Positions 13,701 through 20,518 of a stretch of 22,818 nt of DNA are shown here, piece by piece (the stretch's first letter is position 1; each line of letters opens with the position of its first letter). The notes beneath the pieces are model-generated. The model was not told where the DNA came from. It did not search any database and worked only from the letters and a program-made list of their open reading frames with translations. Source of the DNA: a virus; the IMG/VR virus record IMGVR_UViG_3300048065_000495, positions 1-22,818 of that record. One strand, given 5' to 3'. The position numbers and the translations under genes are program-made.

Positions 13701-14487
13701 CCTTTTTTAAACCTTCAGTTATCGAAGCTGCATACTCTACGTTAGCAGAGCCTACGCCAGTCATAAAAGAAAACCCAAACGGCCCCATCGGAGCGCCTGT
13801 TAAACCTGTGCCTATAGATTCCAGCATTCCCATACCAGATCTAGCAGTTACTTCAAGAACAGCCCTTATTGGATCTTCAGCAAAAGCACTAAACGCCTCA
13901 TCAAAAGTAGGCGCTTCTAGCATTCTTTGAACGCTTGGGCTATGAGCTACATCTCTGGTGCGATTTAAATATTCAGCAGATCTTTGTAAGTCTTCTGCTG
14001 CATTAGCATATTGCTTTTCTTTGTATTTTCCTGGCTCTCCATACCTTTCTTCTAACTGCCTCAACGCCATAAGGCCACTAAAACCGCCTACTGGATTAAA
14101 TGGGCTTAATCCTGCTGAATATTGAGGATCTATTGCTTTAGGATCTTCCGCTGTTTTTATTCTAGTGTGAGCATCTAAATTAAGATTAAATGAACTCCAC
14201 TCATCAAACCCTTTTTTTGCTAAATCGATTAAAGAAGATCCTACGTTTGTGGGATCAGCAAGGCTTCCAGGGTCAAACGTGCTGCCGTACATTTCAGCAA
14301 CAGAAGAATCGGATGGTTGATCAACAGAGTCAATTTGTTCAGCTTGAACTACAGGCTTTTCTACAAGTTCTTCTACAGGCTCTTCTTCTGTGATGCCAAA
14401 AAACTTATCCCAATCTGTTGTTGGTTCTTTTTCTGTAATATCAAAAAAATCATCCCAATTTGTAGCTTGGTTTTGTTTTACTGCCAT
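7783..14487 (-). CDS. Giant polyvalent ejection-type protein (winged helix, ART-like, zinc metallopeptidase)
   Basis: At 2234 residues this resembles the phage polyvalent proteins thought to enter the host with the DNA. From the N-terminus: a duplicated WDxFFxITExEP motif (residues 11-37); hydrophobic Ala/Gly-rich helices (about 180-400); an acidic linker with four DDTPI repeats (605-624); a winged-helix-like domain (about 635-694); an ADP-ribosyltransferase-like domain (about 905-1030) with H923, GQGVYLSS (941-948) and E1021 in a family-like KETLIFNPD ending; a zincin motif HEIAH (1162-1166) with EGFAE about 90 residues later as possible third ligand; and a long helical region. Around 1845-1955 the helical region looks like the large polyvalent protein-associated domain LPD38. 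No lysozyme motif was seen. AGGA lies upstream of ATG 14487. The ART and zincin calls rest on short motifs; ejection is inferred from size and late position. Confidence 0.75.
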   Translation of the reverse strand: MAVKQNQATNWDDFFDITEKEPTTDWDKFFGITEEEPVEELVEKPVVQAEQIDSVDQPSDSSVAEMYGSTFDPGSLADPTNVGSSLIDLAKKGFDEWSSFNLNLDAHTRIKTAEDPKAIDPQYSAGLSPFNPVGGFSGLMALRQLEERYGEPGKYKEKQYANAAEDLQRSAEYLNRTRDVAHSPSVQRMLEAPTFDEAFSAFAEDPIRAVLEVTARSGMGMLESIGTGLTGAPMGPFGFSFMTGVGSANVEYAASITEGLKKAGVDVTDVESIADFVADEDSMKELYEYAGTRAVAIGAFDTLTAGIATKTRLNPISSIAASKFSKEVPFGGQVIENVALQTVVQMAGGASGEATAQILTEGEIKEPGAVFAEAIGEISTVPVDVGLSYGVYKTGEKGDGQYYMDAQNKIRFTTGKVPKGLVKLNEEDIPNGTMSIDNDGTFVFVPDEDTIQSDLPDTPQETLPLEEEPAPVVEEPTKEADSTPVLKPVPPGVDLNNLKIKTNRATTGQGDPVTIFTLGDIKRQYVKLQTMSGSTMGTYHLRNMMGEYVNTETGRPTDNVSEANTGETTLKNLKQKLMDDYKAQFDESLPTEATTTATPVAETDDTPIDDTPIDDTPIDDTPIDDVPVEDSGLSRGYERAIEVAGDIGSFGSFALEDLQKRLNVTEAIAQDHIDQLVADGILQEASPNEYVLVNDEIDDTVGSSPVLDDILPEDDNPLLDDQTDDSIYEDNEVGEPYKVKFKTAGKINVTYKTQMKGFTPGDNVREDVVSYNILINGEPSGLAIRKISKKEAYLFGHKKAKYAVYEEGMPNSPYDNIGFFDTRKQLENKIRAVAEAGIALDSDLTKRGFFVPTKPASVKPEATLPDIDPDATGPIVDLSQRPDPGFSQTPTPAKNASVLAQFDKNMRMFYAAQGFNLNQPFFHWTEKSFEQFAKSVKGKYGQGVYLSSNKSYGKRYVDLDSPNARRVTAYVKGKIATRDDLILADKIVGDPNRSVEERETARNKYLEDQGFVGLNSLDGKETLIFNPDNVIATESSFQTKKDKIDYQKASDIINRSNEITGSQAPEFGPGYNYVGLFDEHRKSQGTPPPDASINTALGGKASNHPIRRAKILKPLLKALKIPLFNGNIARSMKVGKNVLGYHIPGKDVVRVARVNDLEIVAHEIAHLIDFRNPEIREFYSSNIFPSEMKDLQRSFIDRKVVQNYVLKNPQFSGPQPLFGPAIEIRTLSYVDNNDTLQKSKGPRNSQAYNLSLKEGFAEFHRLYMTQPEVAKEMAPNIYNWYENWLKSSPYGKAIKKAQKGMIDWYNQDYTTRFASKIGDEGSVNTSGTRRSRLRQATIDDMQGVKNFVLAAYERGETFLDQENPYHLVRNVKNASAFVGKSFQDGAPVVKKTIENGKVVTSFAFEGVKLVDEIIMLARNNPDIKGDHLQLFYHYLYAQTSLELQEQGRQNRFDIPEMQAVINTVEANHPQMIKAFENYLKWNSQNVQFGIDMGLLSEQQVGRWERQKYVPTLTVETNKTKQGRSRRVSLDKAAYSVQRAYGSSENLAPAGENIIAQVTMLLTQALHNEAKRTTIQAIQASSAMGMFMEPARKVPKMEKIPRSEVENIVKQLMNNSIMDDNIREEVLEEMIDTLTMMPDYMQFYTFGHSQGGKNIVQYMDKGKPYEVEIVDEQLYKSFQSFTPPRKSALVRWLSLPKVIGQTTITLGPKFLLASIYRETIGNAIFSKTGQIPFANSIKGFYNVATNSPEYQSFIANGGGYSSYFTSEDMLDLATQRITTTGNKAVLITSARKLLLEWQNLANNVEMATKFAEFQKARKRGDSPRYAAYLGREIGGDFAMRGTNEGFNNYTSTVMFQQAGLTALDWGFRSVSEKSSPGQRRAVAAKAGAFALFSGGLVAYSLKHFKEEYDELEDWEKLAYSNIFYRDPLTGEVKLFRLPKLYEIGVIANIAEQSVEFAYAVMTGDTANADQKEFAAGTFETMLRLVSTLPLIPQFIKVIGEQAINQDFFTGAPIETMGMEAMPASQRQKKGGSPLISAMTDRFAGTPFDDYASAPRIEHFVNSIFNGASETALALLDTAYYAVSDDLSPPVNKPLEQLTDSIAFWDGKTIAEGRTNTKSVTEFYEALNGMQEQYRAMRTQAKRGQNERAVKSMHRFNEAGGILDYKIAVATNRDITKLRQMIDYVYYSKEYTIDEKKSLTEALYSAINAKAAEALDAMYMEIKTELAEEDLKKIEG
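12616..12675 (-). repeat. Four perfect 15-base tandem repeats
   Basis: GTCTATAGGTGTGTC occurs four times without interruption (12616-12630, 12631-12645, 12646-12660, 12661-12675). In the large late gene this codes for DDTPI four times in an acidic linker. The identity at DNA level points to recent slippage expansion, and copy number is likely to vary between relatives. Confidence 0.9.
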
Positions 14488-14499
14488 TTAAAATCCTAT

Positions 14500-15633
14500 T
14501 TATCTTTTAGAAAGTTTAAGCGCAATTTTATCAGCTGTTTTTTTCTTTTCTTCTGCTGACAAAGCTGTAAACTCGGCAATCTTTGCGTCTTTTTCTGCGC
14601 CATCAGGCATTGCATTTATTTGATCTTGCATTAGTTGTTCAGCCTGGGCATAAAAATTGTTGTAGTCTGGACTTTTTCTAAACGCTTCCATAGTTACACT
14701 TTCTTTTGCTGGTTGTGCGGTAGCACCGCCAATGCTCATAGCTTTCCATTTTGCTGCTTCTCCGTCTTTTGATCCATCTGCAAAATATAAAGATTCGCCA
14801 GCTTCTTGCGCTAACTTTGTTAAAGCAGGATTGTATGCTGCGTTTGGTATGGTTTTTGCTCCTAGAAATTGAGTAAGAAGATCCTCAAACTGTGCTCGAT
14901 CTGCTTCATTTTTTGGTTGCCCTTGAGGGTCTAAAGGTATATTGTTTTGTTCTGCGAGGCTTCTTGATATTTGTGCGTTTTTAATATCTTCTAAAGTGCC
15001 GCCTTCCTCGTAGAAGGTAAGAAGTCCTTCCCTTGCAGAGAAAATATTTGCGTTTTTATTAAATTGCTCAATTGTCAAACCGTCTCTTTGATTTTCAAGC
15101 GTATTTTTCTGCCTCTGTATGCCATTTAGCCATGATGCTCGTTCCTCGGAATTTGCAGCTCTAGTATCAGCGTTTCTTCTTAACTCCATACTTTCTTCTT
15201 GCTGACCAGCAGTAAAGATTGATTGACTTATTTTTGATTTTCCAGAGATAAGATCTCTTTTAGCAGCTAAATCTTCTAAATTTAATTTAGAAAAAGCCAT
15301 GTCTCTTGCCATCTCTTTATTGCGAACTTTATCCATTCCTTCTACGCCAGCACCCAAAGCAGCTCCTACTCGCTGTGACAATGCTTTATTTGGATCTGAA
15401 GCCAATAAAGTTGTTCCAAAATCAAAAATAGCTCTACTTTGAGCTGCATCAGGGTTTTTAAAAGCTTCAAGGCTAGTTTGGCCTTCATTCATAAACCCAT
15501 ACCTTACTGGCCTGTTTAAGGTATCTCTTTGCTTTTGTGATAATGCTAATCTTTCTTGCTCTAAAGCATCTTGTTGCGCCAATTGATTTTGAAGCATAGC
15601 AATGTAATTATCATATGCGTTAGGTTCAGCCAC
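14500..15633 (-). CDS. Helical internal virion/ejection-type protein
   Basis: A 377-residue, Gln/Ala/Glu-rich and almost wholly helical protein with probable coiled coils in the first 30 residues (LQNQLAQQDALEQERLALSQ) and around 150-200. No catalytic motif is visible. The sequence FDFGTTLLASDPNKALSQRVGAALGAG (about 70-96, partly hydrophobic) resembles segments in podovirus internal core or ejection proteins. It starts with GTG 15633, sharing a base with the upstream stop (TAGTG), with GAGG upstream. It lies between the membrane-active-looking protein and the giant polyvalent protein, so these are likely assembled together inside the capsid. Role inferred from context. Confidence 0.6.
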   Translation of the reverse strand: MAEPNAYDNYIAMLQNQLAQQDALEQERLALSQKQRDTLNRPVRYGFMNEGQTSLEAFKNPDAAQSRAIFDFGTTLLASDPNKALSQRVGAALGAGVEGMDKVRNKEMARDMAFSKLNLEDLAAKRDLISGKSKISQSIFTAGQQEESMELRRNADTRAANSEERASWLNGIQRQKNTLENQRDGLTIEQFNKNANIFSAREGLLTFYEEGGTLEDIKNAQISRSLAEQNNIPLDPQGQPKNEADRAQFEDLLTQFLGAKTIPNAAYNPALTKLAQEAGESLYFADGSKDGEAAKWKAMSIGGATAQPAKESVTMEAFRKSPDYNNFYAQAEQLMQDQINAMPDGAEKDAKIAEFTALSAEEKKKTADKIALKLSKR

Positions 15634-16532
15634 TAGATCATACCTCTGTTCATCATTCTCATGTATTCTTCTTCTTTCATTGCCTGGCTTACTTCAAAAT
15701 TACCTTTAGGAATAAACTCAGGTGTTCCGTCACTTTTACCTCCAGCAGCTATAAGTCTATCCTCTGCTGGTGCATAAGGTTGCACTTGTTGTTGTCCACC
15801 GTAAGTTGGGCCACCGCCACCACTAACAGCGTAGCTTCCTTGGCCTCCACCGCCACCAAGCATGCTCATCATAAAAGCAGTTTCTAAAGGTTTTTCTTTA
15901 ACGGTAGTTAATAGTTTTGATCCCATTCCAGCAGGTTCTGCAGCTGCTAAACTTTTAGCACTTCCTTGCAATGTTTTGTCTAAGGTTGCAGCAGTTAATT
16001 GGTTGCCAGACAATGCTCCTGGGCCTGCATTATAAGCATTTAATAAAGTCGATTGACTAGCGCCAGTAGCAGGACTAAACGCTCCACCCATGCCTCCACC
16101 TTGTTGCAAAGTAGCTATTGACTTTGGAGTTAAAGACATTTGACCGCCTGACTGTGCAACTGCATCTAGTATGCTATTTTGTTGTTGCTGTAACGCAATA
16201 CTGTTAAGTTGATTTGCCGTTTGTGCTTTTGCTGCGGTAGTTGGAGCGCCTGCCTTTAATGCAGCAGCAGACGTGCTTTCTACTACAGGAACAGAGGCAG
16301 CCTTACCTGCTGCCATTGCGTCTGTTAATGCTTTACTGCTTGCCAATTTACCACCAGTTGTTGTTGTTGCAGCAGCACCTTTGGCTCCTAACATTCCTGG
16401 TAAAGCTGAAGCGCCCCCAAGCGTCAAACCAAATAAAGCGCCTTTAAGTGCGCCTTTCTTTTTGTCTTTTCCTGCTGTAGCTGCACCTATTGCAGCACCA
16501 CCTAACATTAGTGGTATTAGTGGTAATGGCAT
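15633..16532 (-). CDS. Gly/Ala-rich internal virion/ejection-type protein
   Basis: A 299-residue protein with a hydrophobic Gly/Ala-rich N-terminus (LPLIPLMLGGAAIGAATAG, then ALFGLTLGGASALPGMLG) that could insert into membranes. A long Ala/Gln/Thr/Ser low-complexity middle and two Gly runs near residues 225-245 follow. The C-terminus is charged (KEEEYMRMMNRGMI). This composition is typical of podovirus DNA-ejection or pilot proteins. ATG 16532 lies one base after the upstream stop, with GGAG inside the previous gene. No enzymatic motif. Function inferred from composition and position in the late operon. Confidence 0.55.
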   Translation of the reverse strand: MPLPLIPLMLGGAAIGAATAGKDKKKGALKGALFGLTLGGASALPGMLGAKGAAATTTTGGKLASSKALTDAMAAGKAASVPVVESTSAAALKAGAPTTAAKAQTANQLNSIALQQQQNSILDAVAQSGGQMSLTPKSIATLQQGGGMGGAFSPATGASQSTLLNAYNAGPGALSGNQLTAATLDKTLQGSAKSLAAAEPAGMGSKLLTTVKEKPLETAFMMSMLGGGGGQGSYAVSGGGGPTYGGQQQVQPYAPAEDRLIAAGGKSDGTPEFIPKGNFEVSQAMKEEEYMRMMNRGMI

Positions 16533-16533
16533 T

Positions 16534-16881
16534 TTAGTAGCTCCAAATAACTGGTGTTGTGTCTCTTACGTCTACATGAACAAATGTTTTAGCAATACCT
16601 ATTCCTGTAAAACCCATTGCAAGTGCATTTTGTACAATAATGTAGCGATCAGCTCCGTGATGAATGCGAATGTCTGCTGCAATACCTAAAGTATGCTGCC
16701 CGCCTTTAGATTTATGCTTTTCAGCACTATGAGAAAGATCTCGATACCCTGACGTAATAATAAAAGGAAACCCGCAAGCCTCTCTAAGCTCGTCAAGTTT
16801 ATGTATAAACCCTTCGCTCATGTTGTTTTTGCCAGTTTCCTGACAATCAAAATCTTCTATTTTAAAATATTTATACGTCAT
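16534..16881 (-). CDS. M15-family peptidoglycan peptidase (endolysin or virion-associated)
   Basis: A zinc peptidase of the D-Ala-D-Ala carboxypeptidase/L-Ala-D-Glu endopeptidase group (M15A-like), which cleaves peptide links in the cell wall. In 115 residues it shows the family pattern TSGYRD (43-48), GGQHTLGIAADI (60-71, with zinc ligands H63 and D70) and VHVDVRD (101-107, zinc ligand H102). There is no signal peptide or transmembrane segment. The start overlaps the upstream gene's stop (ATGA). It could be the lysis enzyme or a hydrolase carried in the virion to open the wall during infection. Its place among ejection-type genes leaves both open. The enzymatic family call is firm. Confidence 0.88.
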   Translation of the reverse strand: MTYKYFKIEDFDCQETGKNNMSEGFIHKLDELREACGFPFIITSGYRDLSHSAEKHKSKGGQHTLGIAADIRIHHGADRYIIVQNALAMGFTGIGIAKTFVHVDVRDTTPVIWSY

Positions 16882-17264
16882 TTAGAGATACTTTTTGCTA
16901 TAGTTGGGTTCATAATCTGGCCTTGCGCTATCTGCTGTTGCCCAATAGATGCAGCATTTCCTAGCATTCCTGAACTCTGGCCTGATCCTTGGTACATAGG
17001 AGCGCTGGTCATTCCTTGGTAATTATTAAACATAGGAGTTTGTTGATTGTTAAAATCCATTCCGTAACCCATCTGAGGAAGCAAACCAAAAACAGCATCT
17101 AAAGCAGCTTTTCTTTCTGCCTTGCTCATATCTGGAATATTTAAGTTTGCTCTTTGAGCATCATCAGCAAAAATCATTCCCGCTGCTGTTGCGCTAAAAT
17201 CATCGTCAGAGCCAGCGCCAAAAAAAGTTTCGTTTGAGTTCCCGCCTGCCAGTGAAAAAAGCAT
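16878..17264 (-). CDS. Hypothetical late protein, Met/Gln/Gly-rich
   Basis: A 128-residue protein with no recognised domain. A charged helical part (about residues 40-62, SKAERKAALDAVFG) is followed by a Gln/Met/Gly/Asn-rich low-complexity tail. Such composition matches its neighbours in the late operon, suggesting an internal virion or tail-associated component. It starts at ATG 17264, three bases after the upstream stop, and overlaps the peptidase gene by four bases (ATGA), implying coupled translation. Confidence 0.55.
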   Translation of the reverse strand: MLFSLAGGNSNETFFGAGSDDDFSATAAGMIFADDAQRANLNIPDMSKAERKAALDAVFGLLPQMGYGMDFNNQQTPMFNNYQGMTSAPMYQGSGQSSGMLGNAASIGQQQIAQGQIMNPTIAKSISK

Positions 17265-17267
17265 AAT

Positions 17268-18029
17268 TTATCCTGGTAATTTTGTTGGTGAGTTAAATAG
17301 TCCGTAACCAGCTAAACCTAGACCTAAAGCGCCAGCTAAATCTGAGCCGCCTCCACCGCCACCACCTGAAGTGGTTGATATTTGGCCAAGGTTAACACCT
17401 GTAATACGACTAGCAAGACGGTCAAGAGCTGTTTGTGGAGCCTCTTGATTAAACGCAAACCGTTCTCTCGCAGCATCAATAAGTGCTTGGTCATAACCCA
17501 TTTGCTGACCACCAACACCTGCAACCGTTTGAGAAGGCTGTAGGAGCGCTCTCTGAGAGATTGGAAGAGCAGACATAGCTTGAGCCTGGTTTCTAAGCAT
17601 CGCCTGTGTAGCGGCTCCTGCGGTCGCCTCAGCAGCTTGTTGCTCCTGGATTCTTTGTCGATCACCACCAAACGCGCCTTGCTGTATTGCTTGACTTCCT
17701 ATTCCTGGAAGAATTTGACTTTGAAGCTTAGCAATAAAAGGATTCATTACAGCTTGTGATTGCTCAGATGTAGGATCAAGCATTGCAGCAGTTGATCTAG
17801 CTCCAGCCATACCTAACGCTGACTGTGCATTTGCAGCATCTAAAGCCATTTGCTGACCAGCTTCTATGTTAGGGTTCATTGAAGCAACTGTTTGGCCTGG
17901 AAAAAACTGCATCCCACCTCTATTAAAAGCTTCTTCTGATAACCCAAACAAACGAGTTAAAGCCCTTTCCTGTGCTGGAAACGGCCTACTGGTTTGAGTA
18001 GTATCTGATGGTACGTCTGAGCCACACAT
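17268..18029 (-). CDS. Virion protein, ejection/tail-tip type
   Basis: A 253-residue protein, mostly helical and Ala/Gln-rich, with a structured-looking FGGDRQRIQEQQAAE motif (about 120-134) and FNQEAPQTALDRLASRITGVN (about 193-213). Then comes a run of eight Gly and a hydrophobic Gly-rich end (ALGLGLAGYGLF). I have seen this arrangement (xEAPxxALxRLxSxIxGxN, then a Gly run and a hydrophobic tail) in structural proteins of short-tailed phages, but a precise role is not established. ATG 18029 follows AGGA. It is next to the GNAT-like gene and the other ejection-type genes. Confidence 0.55.
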   Translation of the reverse strand: MCGSDVPSDTTQTSRPFPAQERALTRLFGLSEEAFNRGGMQFFPGQTVASMNPNIEAGQQMALDAANAQSALGMAGARSTAAMLDPTSEQSQAVMNPFIAKLQSQILPGIGSQAIQQGAFGGDRQRIQEQQAAEATAGAATQAMLRNQAQAMSALPISQRALLQPSQTVAGVGGQQMGYDQALIDAARERFAFNQEAPQTALDRLASRITGVNLGQISTTSGGGGGGGSDLAGALGLGLAGYGLFNSPTKLPG

Positions 18030-18032
18030 AAT

Positions 18033-18386
18033 TTATTCCTTTATAAACATATTGGTAGGCCACACTGGTTTGTAGCCAAATTTTTCCATATGATTTATGT
18101 AATTCGATTTGTCGTTGCAAGCTATAAAATAAGCTGGCGTACCCCTATCGTTCATAATTGAATCATATGTATTTTTTAAAATTAAACTTTCTCTTACACT
18201 AACTGCGTCTGACTTGTGCCAGACCATTACTAGCGGAATTCCCGCTAAAGACCAGGCTCCTACTATCTCACCGTTTTTTTCTACAACATGCGTTGGACAG
18301 GTCATGTTGTCGTTATCGCCTATTGCTGCTTCTATAGTCTTTTGCTGATCTTCTATTGTTAAAATCTTTCTCACTGTTGGGTACAT
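18033..18386 (-). CDS. GNAT-like acetyltransferase-fold protein
   Basis: A 117-residue protein that looks like a compact GNAT-fold domain: a helical start, strands around EKNGEIVGAWSLAGIPLVMVW (residues 36-56), a helix, then PAYFIACNDKSN (104-117 region begins soon after) and the closing KFGYKPVWPTNMF. Podovirus late operons often carry such small GNAT-like proteins; the T7 internal-protein region also has one. The R/Q-x-x-G-x-G/A loop for acetyl-CoA is not obvious, so activity is doubtful and a structural role is possible. AGGAGAGAG precedes ATG 18386. Confidence 0.5.
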   Translation of the reverse strand: MYPTVRKILTIEDQQKTIEAAIGDNDNMTCPTHVVEKNGEIVGAWSLAGIPLVMVWHKSDAVSVRESLILKNTYDSIMNDRGTPAYFIACNDKSNYINHMEKFGYKPVWPTNMFIKE

Positions 18387-18395
18387 ATCTCTCTC

Positions 18396-18632
18396 CTAGC
18401 CTATTCTATGCCAAGCATTATTGCTGCCATATCTGTAAAGCCCTTCTGAAGACGAGCCAAATGTTGATCCATTGCCGTCATTATAAGCAACAGTTCCAAC
18501 CTTGGGGTTTACAGGCGCATCCGCTAAAGGTATAAAAAAGTTAAAAGTTTTTAAGTCATCAATTATTTGCCTTAAATCTCTTAACTCTTCTTCTATTGTT
18601 ACACGATCATACTCTTCAGGTAAATTAGTCAT
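18396..18632 (-). CDS. Small tail/fibre-associated protein
   Basis: A 78-residue protein with an N-terminal coiled-coil helix (about residues 10-30, TIEEELRDLRQIIDDLKTF). A compact beta part follows, ADAPVNPKVGTVAYNDG then GLYRYGSNNAWHRIG, the pattern used in many phage fibre or receptor-binding accessory proteins (PxxGxVAYxDG...GLYRYxxxxWxxIG). Its ATG shares a base with the stop of the nozzle gene (TAATG). Probably a trimerising virion decoration or fibre component; role inferred. Confidence 0.6.
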   Translation of the reverse strand: MTNLPEEYDRVTIEEELRDLRQIIDDLKTFNFFIPLADAPVNPKVGTVAYNDGNGSTFGSSSEGLYRYGSNNAWHRIG

Positions 18633-20518
18633 TACCTGTCACCCTCAAATCTTCCCTGCACAACCATATCAGTTATTATCCAATCATTACCATCTACGCT
18701 TTCAATCTTTAAATGAATGTATCTGCCAGCAGTTCTTAGTGGGAAACTTTCAAATGTGTTATTTATAGTAAAAGAATCTCCTGTTGAAAAATCTGGCACT
18801 TCATCAATTGTACTGGTAGATGCAATAGATATTTGTGGAGATCCTTTACCTTCCTTGCCTACACGCATTGCTGAAAGCTCTTTGATTCTATCAGCATCTC
18901 CAAAATCATGCGACTTAGTAATTGCAGAAACAACCGTTCCTGGCGGCAAATCTGGCCTACTTCCCTCGTAGTATATTTTGCATTCACCATCTGCAGAGAT
19001 AGGGTAATTAAAAACACCCCTTTCTAAAAATGCTGTTCTGTTAGAATCTCGCATTCCCCATTGATTTGTTTTGTAGTTATAATATATTTCTTGCTTTATA
19101 TCCAACGAGGATTTAGGCATAGCCCATACAACTTCATTTTCTTTAGAGTTGTCGTAAGCTACAACAATGCCTAGTTGAGAAGACGAAGTAAAAGCAATGT
19201 TTTCTCTGTAGAATTCATTCATCCCAGACTCTCTGCCAATCATCTTAACACTGGCTCCGTCTGTTACAAAAAAACCATCTCTTGATAATCCGTAATTTTT
19301 TCTACCTACGGTTACAACTGCATGAGGAGAAACAGCGCCTACGTTGTTTTCTAGCGCTGGCCTGTAACCAAATATGTTAGGCAGCCCAACGTAGTTAATA
19401 ATAAACATTTGGTTTTCTGTATATGCAGCTAACGCATTACCTAATTGTGCCACACAAACGATAGGTGTGTTTGCTTCTCTTATTTGTAAACTACCTGCTG
19501 TATTAGCAGCACCAGCTTCCCAAATGTCTAAATCATCTGCTGAACACCAGGCAAAGCTAGTTGGATATTCTATTGATGGTACAGTTAAATCTGCTCTAGT
19601 TCTGTTGTAATTAAAAGCCAGCATATGCGGCCCTTGTTTATGAAAAATCTTAACCCCATCAAACTGACAATCAGGCGTTTGAATTGTTAGCTTTAATCCC
19701 GTTCCTGCTGATCCACCTGAAGGGCGAGTAGCAGTGCCTCCATCAATTACATTGCTATTTGTAAATGCTGTGTAATCACCATAACTGTTTACTTTTATAC
19801 CTGTGACCTCTCCCCCAGATACAGTAGTGACAGTTACATCAACATTTGTATTTGTAGCCGTTCCTTCTAATTCCATATTTACTATAGTGTCGCCTACCGC
19901 ATAGTTAATACCAGGCGTAGATATAGTAAACCCGCTGGGCTTGCCTTTGTAAAAATCTGCAAATGTTTCGTGACCTTTTTTAATCTGCGCTTGCGTAGAT
20001 CCTTTAGCACCCATAACAAAACTGCCAAAAGTAGCAAATGACCAAGTTTCAGCTTCGTTTACACCGTAGTCCCAAACTGTATCGCCCCCATCCCAAATGT
20101 CTACGTTATTAGCTTGCCCGCCAGCATCAGGGCCGTAAGTCCAAGTTGTTGCAGCAGTGTCTGCTAAAAGCCCGTATGTTTTTCCAGCAGAAACATCTAT
20201 TGCTGCATCAGATAAATTTCTATATCTGTATAACTTAGTAAGACTTCCTGCATAAGCTGTTTTATCGGGAGTTAAAGTTCCGTTTACAGGAATAGATTCT
20301 CTTGTAGCAGTTATTCCTCTAATTAAACCTGTACCGAAATCAGCCAAAGGAATTGATCTGCCAGCTTTGCGCTTCATCCCAAACTCAGTGTATTGAACAC
20401 CGTTTACGGTTTCCCACATAGGAATTCTTCGGTCAAAAGCTTCTGGGAAAACACCAGTCTTTAGAAGATCCGATGCGTCAAATTTAAACCCATTGCTTTT
20501 ATCTGTTTCAAATGGCAT
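18632..20518 (-). CDS. Tail nozzle/stabilisation-type protein with inserted beta module
   Basis: A 628-residue beta-rich protein similar in layout to podovirus nozzle proteins (T7 gp12 / P22 gp10 type), which extend the portal-adaptor channel. Supporting segments are FPEAFDRRIPMWETVNGVQYTEFG near the start and, in the second half, GNALAAYTENQMFIINYVG, NNVGAVSPHAVVTVGRKNYGLSRDGFFVTDGASV and YNYKTNQWGMRD, which read like blades of a propeller. Residues about 195-285 form a separate module (PGINYAVGDTI ... GGEVTGIKVNSYGDY ... GGSAGTGLKLTI) that looks inserted. The ATG shares a base with the upstream stop (TAATG). The family is inferred from these patterns and from its place between fibre and ejection genes. 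Confidence 0.65.
   Translation of the reverse strand: MPFETDKSNGFKFDASDLLKTGVFPEAFDRRIPMWETVNGVQYTEFGMKRKAGRSIPLADFGTGLIRGITATRESIPVNGTLTPDKTAYAGSLTKLYRYRNLSDAAIDVSAGKTYGLLADTAATTWTYGPDAGGQANNVDIWDGGDTVWDYGVNEAETWSFATFGSFVMGAKGSTQAQIKKGHETFADFYKGKPSGFTISTPGINYAVGDTIVNMELEGTATNTNVDVTVTTVSGGEVTGIKVNSYGDYTAFTNSNVIDGGTATRPSGGSAGTGLKLTIQTPDCQFDGVKIFHKQGPHMLAFNYNRTRADLTVPSIEYPTSFAWCSADDLDIWEAGAANTAGSLQIREANTPIVCVAQLGNALAAYTENQMFIINYVGLPNIFGYRPALENNVGAVSPHAVVTVGRKNYGLSRDGFFVTDGASVKMIGRESGMNEFYRENIAFTSSSQLGIVVAYDNSKENEVVWAMPKSSLDIKQEIYYNYKTNQWGMRDSNRTAFLERGVFNYPISADGECKIYYEGSRPDLPPGTVVSAITKSHDFGDADRIKELSAMRVGKEGKGSPQISIASTSTIDEVPDFSTGDSFTINNTFESFPLRTAGRYIHLKIESVDGNDWIITDMVVQGRFEGDR

Noticed and set aside
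16273-16689. 138-codon plus-strand frame opposite the Gly/Ala-rich protein and the M15 peptidase
   Set aside because: It is antisense to two credible coupled genes; its Ala/Pro/Val richness simply mirrors the Gly/Ala codons of the minus gene.
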